Assembly (NCBI GenBank): GCA_030673805.1
Contig: DAOVIH010000006.1
Coordinates: forward strand, 1-25,635
Source: Candidatus Bathyarchaeota archaeon
GTDB lineage: Archaea; Thermoproteota; Bathyarchaeia; Bathyarchaeales; Bathycorpusculaceae
Direction: 5' to 3'
Length of the DNA stretch: 25,635 nt
The translations under genes were made by a program, and so were the position numbers. The stretch's first letter is position 1. Each line of letters starts with the position of its first letter. Shown piece by piece: positions 22,517 through 25,635 of this stretch. The notes below the pieces were generated by a model. It saw nothing but the letters and a program-made list of their open reading frames with translations, did not search any database and was not told the DNA's origin.

Positions 22517-22564
22517 GCCTTTCTGCAATTGTTTCCCTAACAAATGGCAAGAAGTTAATTCCCT

Positions 22565-23611
22565 ATGCTAGACGAAGATATAGAAAGCGGGGAGTCAGAG
22601 TCTTCAGAAAAAGCAAAAGATGCTTCTGTTTCTAGGAAAAAGTATGAACTATTGGAAGACGTCCCTGGAATCGGTTCTGCTACCTCTGAAAAATTGCGCG
22701 AGCTGGGGTTTCACACCGTTGAGTCTTTAGCGATGGCTACCGCTCGTGAGTTAGAAGCAGTAGGCATAAGCGAAAAAAAGGCTCTTGAAATAATTGGGGC
22801 TGCTCGTTCAAACATTGGAGTCTCTTTTATTAGAGCCGACGAACTCCTCAAGATTCGTCATAAGGTTTCGCGACTAACCACCGGCAGCAAAGCCTTAGAT
22901 CGTATTCTCAACGGTGGATTAGAGACACAAACAATAACCGAGTTCTACGGTCAGTATGGTAGTGGTAAGAGCCAGCTTTGTCATCAATTGTGCGTGAACG
23001 TTCAGTTGCCTAAAGATCGAGGAGGCCTAGACGGTGCAGCGTTGTATGTTGATACCGAAAATACCTTTCGATTGGAGAGGATTGTCCAGATGTCTAAACA
23101 TCTGGGTTTAGACCATGAAAAAGTGGCTAAGAACATAATATATGCTGAAGCCTATACCTCTGATCATCAGATGTTTCTTCTTGAGAATGCTGATGAAGTG
23201 ATCAAAACTAACGATGTGAAGTTGATAGTTCTGGATTCTCTAACGGCTCATTTCAGAAGCGAATATGTTGGGCGAGAGATGCTAGTAGCAAGGCAACAAA
23301 GACTCAACAAACACATGCACAAGCTTATCGGTTTGGCGAGAGCCTTCAATACTGTCGCCGTTGTTACTAATCAAGTTATGGCTAAGCCCGGTGTATTCTT
23401 TGGTGATGCTGTTCATCCCGTTGGGGGCCATGTTGTGGGGCATACGAGTCACACCCGTGTCTACTTGCGACGCGCTTCTCAAGGGCCTGTACGAATTGCA
23501 AGACTAGTTTCAAGTCCATATCTGCCTGAAGGGGAAGAAATACTTAAAATAACCGAGAACGGAATAGAAGATACCTCAGTAGATGAGCGAAACAAACCAC
23601 GTGGTCGTTGA
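22565..23611 (+). CDS. radA: DNA repair and recombination protein RadA
   Basis: A 348-residue archaeal recombinase of the RecA/Rad51 family that forms filaments on single-stranded DNA and drives strand exchange. An acidic N-terminus is followed by a helix-hairpin-helix domain (about 28-80, LEDVPGIGSATSEKLRELGF). Then come the linker with SFIRADELLKIR, Walker A GQYGSGKS at 129-136, and LIVLDSLTAHFRSEY as Walker B. Loop L1 is in YVGREMLVARQQRLNKHM, and L2 lies around GHVVGHTSHTRVYLRRA. The C-terminus is complete. ATG 22565 has little ribosome site. The last codons overlap or abut the next gene, which starts three bases after the stop. Confidence 0.97.
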   Translation: MLDEDIESGESESSEKAKDASVSRKKYELLEDVPGIGSATSEKLRELGFHTVESLAMATARELEAVGISEKKALEIIGAARSNIGVSFIRADELLKIRHKVSRLTTGSKALDRILNGGLETQTITEFYGQYGSGKSQLCHQLCVNVQLPKDRGGLDGAALYVDTENTFRLERIVQMSKHLGLDHEKVAKNIIYAEAYTSDHQMFLLENADEVIKTNDVKLIVLDSLTAHFRSEYVGREMLVARQQRLNKHMHKLIGLARAFNTVAVVTNQVMAKPGVFFGDAVHPVGGHVVGHTSHTRVYLRRASQGPVRIARLVSSPYLPEGEEILKITENGIEDTSVDERNKPRGR

Positions 23612-23613
23612 GA

Positions 23614-24075
23614 ATGCCTCTTCCTCAAGCAATAGTGACACGGTACTTTCAGCTCCTTGCTAAACGTCAATTCACGGAGTCAGAGCGGGAGCTTGAACGA
23701 CTTAAACAGAAAATGCACAAGACAGAATGGAACAGGGGTTACTACAGAGCTTTGTATGGAATGTATCTCTCGCGGAGAAGCAATGCAGACAATTTTGCCT
23801 TTTTTTCAGATTTGGATCTAAGTGATCGAACGAAGTTGCACAGTTATAGACGAGAGTTTCTGGAGCATACCCGAAATGGTCTTCACGCGGATTTTGACCG
23901 CGGCTACTTCTCAGCTTGGGCAGACTGCATGAGAGTCTTAGCTAGATTGGCTGGTTTGAACCCTAGTAATGATGAAGCTCCAGAAAAAAAGCTTTCAACT
24001 TTGAAGACGGACAAAAACCAAGTTACCATCGAGAATTATGTTCTTAAGAAAAAATCCGGGAAAAAAAGACTATAG
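23614..24075 (+). CDS. Conserved-looking protein downstream of radA, function unknown
   Basis: A protein of 153 residues with no family I can name. It begins MPLPQAIVTRYFQLLAKRQF, followed by a highly charged helical stretch (ESERELERLKQKMHKTEW), then an aromatic-rich core (NRGYYRALYGMYLSRR, FDRGYFSAWADCMRVLARLA), and a basic low-complexity tail ending KKKSGKKRL. The N-terminal and core parts look like a small helical domain, and the basic tail could contact nucleic acid. A TTG at 23608 is also in frame and would overlap the radA stop. Its closeness to radA implies cotranscription and perhaps a role in recombination or repair, which is inference. The last five codons lie inside the first copy of a 35-bp tandem repeat. 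Confidence 0.75.
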   Translation: MPLPQAIVTRYFQLLAKRQFTESERELERLKQKMHKTEWNRGYYRALYGMYLSRRSNADNFAFFSDLDLSDRTKLHSYRREFLEHTRNGLHADFDRGYFSAWADCMRVLARLAGLNPSNDEAPEKKLSTLKTDKNQVTIENYVLKKKSGKKRL

Positions 24076-24131
24076 TTTATTTGACTAAACATCCTTAAAA
24101 AAGACTATAGTTTATTTGACTAAACATCCTT
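24062..24131. repeat. Two perfect tandem copies of a 35-bp unit between convergent genes
   Basis: Copies at 24062-24096 and 24097-24131 are identical. The unit starts with A6, contains GACTATAGTTTATTTGAC and ends ACATCCTT. Copy 1 includes the last codons and stop of the radA-linked gene, and copy 2 ends on the first base of the opposite gene's stop. On the minus strand each copy holds a weak GTTTA/TAAAC hairpin and ends in six or more T, like an archaeal terminator. Confidence 0.9.
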
Positions 24132-24439
24132 TAGGGTGGACCTAACAAAATTGTGTACAAAGCTACCCAGGTCACTATCCATGTGAAGAAATAAACTCCT
24201 ATTCCCATTGTAATGAATTTTTGTTGCTTTTCCACTTTTCCCTTAAAAACGGCTTTAAAAGCGTAATAACTTAATAGATAAACAATTAGTGCAACCGTTA
24301 TTCCATTCAAAAGTGAGTTAAGGTCGGTCATAGACTCTCTTGATATAGTTCCCAAGGCCAGACCCGCAGCTATACTCAACAAACCGGCAAGGCCGCCTAG
24401 CAATACCCTTGCCCAATACATTTTCGCAATTGTCTTCAT
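24131..24439 (-). CDS. Small membrane protein with three predicted helices
   Basis: A 102-residue hydrophobic protein of unknown function. Three membrane segments can be traced: about 10-31 (RVLLGGLAGLLSIAAGLALG), 44-65 (LNGITVALIVYLLSYYAFKA) and 76-98 (KFITMGIGVYFFTWIVTWVA). A short basic loop (FKGKVEKQQK) lies between the second and third. There is no signal peptidase site and no cysteine. I do not recognise a family; similar short proteins with an ARxLLG start occur in archaea. ATG 24439 is preceded by GAAAGGAAAGAT, a fair ribosome site. It stands alone, converging on the radA cluster over the tandem repeat. Confidence 0.75.
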   Translation of the reverse strand: MKTIAKMYWARVLLGGLAGLLSIAAGLALGTISRESMTDLNSLLNGITVALIVYLLSYYAFKAVFKGKVEKQQKFITMGIGVYFFTWIVTWVALYTILLGPP

Positions 24440-24783
24440 GATCTTTCTTTCCTTTCAACCTTTATTTCATATTGACATTTAAAGTTGACTATTGGCATTT
24501 TGTTCTTTTTTGGTATTAATTATCCACACTATAGTTGAGCTTCTTCTCCGTTCACCCAAAAAAACTGTAGTTATTGATGCAGGTAGGGATCTCCAAATGG
24601 GGTCAAGGAACAAAATTGGACACTCCTTACTTACGTTTTTTTGGAACTAGCAACCAAAAACATAATTGTACGAACCCAAAATATGCACATTCAAAATCCA
24701 AGATTGATTCGTTCTGAATATCGTGAGAAGTGTTATTTATCATTCTTCAGCTAGTTTAGTGAACAAGTAGAATGTGAATAGTT
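24440..24783. promoter_or_regulatory. Divergent intergenic region before RqcH
   Basis: 344 bases with no gene. The plus side has TATA-like GTTATTTATC at 24732-24741, with a predicted start near 24762 and a leader of about 22 bases to ATG 24784. On the minus side an AT-rich TAAATGTCAATATG stretch near 24470-24483 may serve the membrane protein. A central stretch (about 24598-24625) resembles an insertion-element end (see findings), but no partner end was found. Confidence 0.35.
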
Positions 24784-25635
24784 ATGTCCAAAAAAGAGTT
24801 CACAAGTTTTGACACATTCACTACAGTCGGCGAACTTAAAAACATAGTTGTACGGTCTCGTATAAGCAACATTTATCAACTTGATGCGAAGACCCTATTG
24901 CTCAAACTCCACAAGGTTAATACTCCTCCTTTGCTACTCGTCTTGGAAGCTGGCAAACGCTTACACCTCACCAATTACTCTTCAGAAAAACCTCGAAATC
25001 CCCCCGTTTTTTGTATGGCTTTAAGAAAGTATCTTCGGAGCGCTTGGATAGACAAAATAGAACAACATGAATTTGAACGGATAGTAACTTTTTCCTGTAG
25101 AACCAAGAAAGGAATTCTAAAACTAGTATTGGAGCTTTTCGGGGTGGGTAACATCATATTAGTTAATGAGAAAAATGAGATTTTGCAGGCTATGACTTTC
25201 AAGCGGATGCGTGACAGAAACATTATTCGAAGGGAGTCTTTTCAGTTTCCCCCATCAAGAGGGAAAAACCCGCTTAAGATAAACACAAACGGTCTGTCTG
25301 AAGCCATAGATGCTTGTGGTGAGGAAGATGTTGTGAAGTTGCTAGCAAGGTTTTTGGGCATTGGAGGTATCTACACAGAAGAACTCCTTTTCAAGGCTGG
25401 AGTGAACAAGAACAAGTCCTGCAACGCTCTGGTTAGCTCAGAGGTCAGTGCTATTTTCAACAGTCTTCAAGATTTGCTTTCTTATTTGAAAAATGGGGAA
25501 ATTGAACCGAATATTGTCTTAACGGGGGATGGCGGTTTTCTGGATGTCCTCCCCATCAGACTTACGCGCTACTCCGATTTTCATTTCAATCTTTACGAGA
25601 CTTTCAATAAAGCCCTTGACGAGTTCTACATAAGG
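24784..25635 (+). CDS. rqcH: Rqc2/RqcH (NEMF, NFACT) homologue, N-terminal 284 residues (cut by window edge)
   Basis: The first 284 residues of an NFACT-family protein, which binds stalled large ribosomal subunits with peptidyl-tRNA and in bacteria adds alanine tails. The NFACT-N domain is clear: FTSFDTFTTVGELKNIVVRS at the start, LLVLEAGKRLHLTNYSS, then PPVFCMALRKYLRSAWIDKI, LELFGVGNIILVNEKNEILQ, and RMRDRNIIRRESFQFPP. A helix-hairpin-helix-like stretch (VVKLLARFLGIGGIYTEELL) begins near 203. At the usual Asp-Arg site (bacterial Asp97-Arg98), this protein reads E98-R99 in HEFERIVTF. The coiled coil and C-terminal domains are beyond the window. ATG 24784 fits a TATA-like box at 24732-24741. 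This is the only gene for ribosome rescue seen here. Confidence 0.9.
   Translation, partial: MSKKEFTSFDTFTTVGELKNIVVRSRISNIYQLDAKTLLLKLHKVNTPPLLLVLEAGKRLHLTNYSSEKPRNPPVFCMALRKYLRSAWIDKIEQHEFERIVTFSCRTKKGILKLVLELFGVGNIILVNEKNEILQAMTFKRMRDRNIIRRESFQFPPSRGKNPLKINTNGLSEAIDACGEEDVVKLLARFLGIGGIYTEELLFKAGVNKNKSCNALVSSEVSAIFNSLQDLLSYLKNGEIEPNIVLTGDGGFLDVLPIRLTRYSDFHFNLYETFNKALDEFYIR

Noticed and set aside
1..25635. CRISPR arrays, prophage, or intact insertion sequences
   Set aside because: No regularly spaced repeats, transposase, integrase or phage structural genes were seen; the only tandem repeat is the two-copy unit at 24062-24131.

Overview
The window is archaeal chromosome. It encodes a TATA-binding protein, RadA, an archaeal class I CCA-adding enzyme, tRNA(m2-2G10) methyltransferase, RNase Z, an archaeal-type S26B signal peptidase, UPF0200/UPF0201 proteins, HMG-CoA reductase of the mevalonate (isoprenoid lipid) pathway and an Rqc2/RqcH homologue. 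TATA-like boxes lie about 25 bases upstream of many starts, and GTG and TTG starts are frequent. I infer a TACK-group archaeon, possibly Bathyarchaeia; that placement is an impression from gene content, not a computed result.

Layout. 1-630: a truncated FKBP isomerase gene (minus) preceded by a small frameshifted frame, then the control region of a ZIP metal transporter (631-1371). 1372-2735: tRNA-Gln(CUG), a PepSY-like small protein and a DUF5615-type PIN-like protein, all minus. 2736-4485: a double SIS-domain protein followed by a decayed uppP/bacA. 4471-6474: cca and thpR (minus). 6562-8543: UPF0200-UPF0201-beta-CASP hydrolase cluster. 8743-12898: HMG-CoA reductase, prs, trmG10 and rnz, an apparent operon. 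12895-15358 (minus): a TIM-barrel protein, a methyltransferase, a Cys-rich protein, an unassigned Cys-containing frame and the wreck of an Lhr-type helicase. 15623-17243: a zinc ribbon protein, signal peptidase and TBP. 17240-18566 (minus): MBL hydrolase plus pyrE. 18717-20595: a LarA-family protein and a GNAT acetyltransferase. 20852-22345 (minus): both subunits of class I fumarase. 22565-24075: radA plus a conserved-looking partner. 24131-24439 (minus): a small membrane protein. 24784-end: RqcH, cut by the window edge.

Most genes are informational or central-metabolism housekeeping: tRNA end processing (rnz, cca, trmG10, thpR), PRPP synthesis and use (prs, pyrE), isoprenoid synthesis and the fumarase step. 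No CRISPR array, prophage or intact insertion sequence was seen.

The items most worth a second look are: two genes reduced to their N and C ends (uppP and an Lhr helicase); a perfect 15-bp palindrome between the TATA box and predicted start site of the MBL-pyrE operon; a perfect 35-bp tandem duplication spanning the stop codons of a convergent gene pair; a 12-codon reading frame at the predicted transcription start of HMG-CoA reductase that ends in an ATGA overlap; and substitutions at expected key residues in the CCA enzyme, RqcH and the LarA homologue. I did not find a clear new multi-gene system. The Cys-rich cluster at 14472-14977 is the least explained part.
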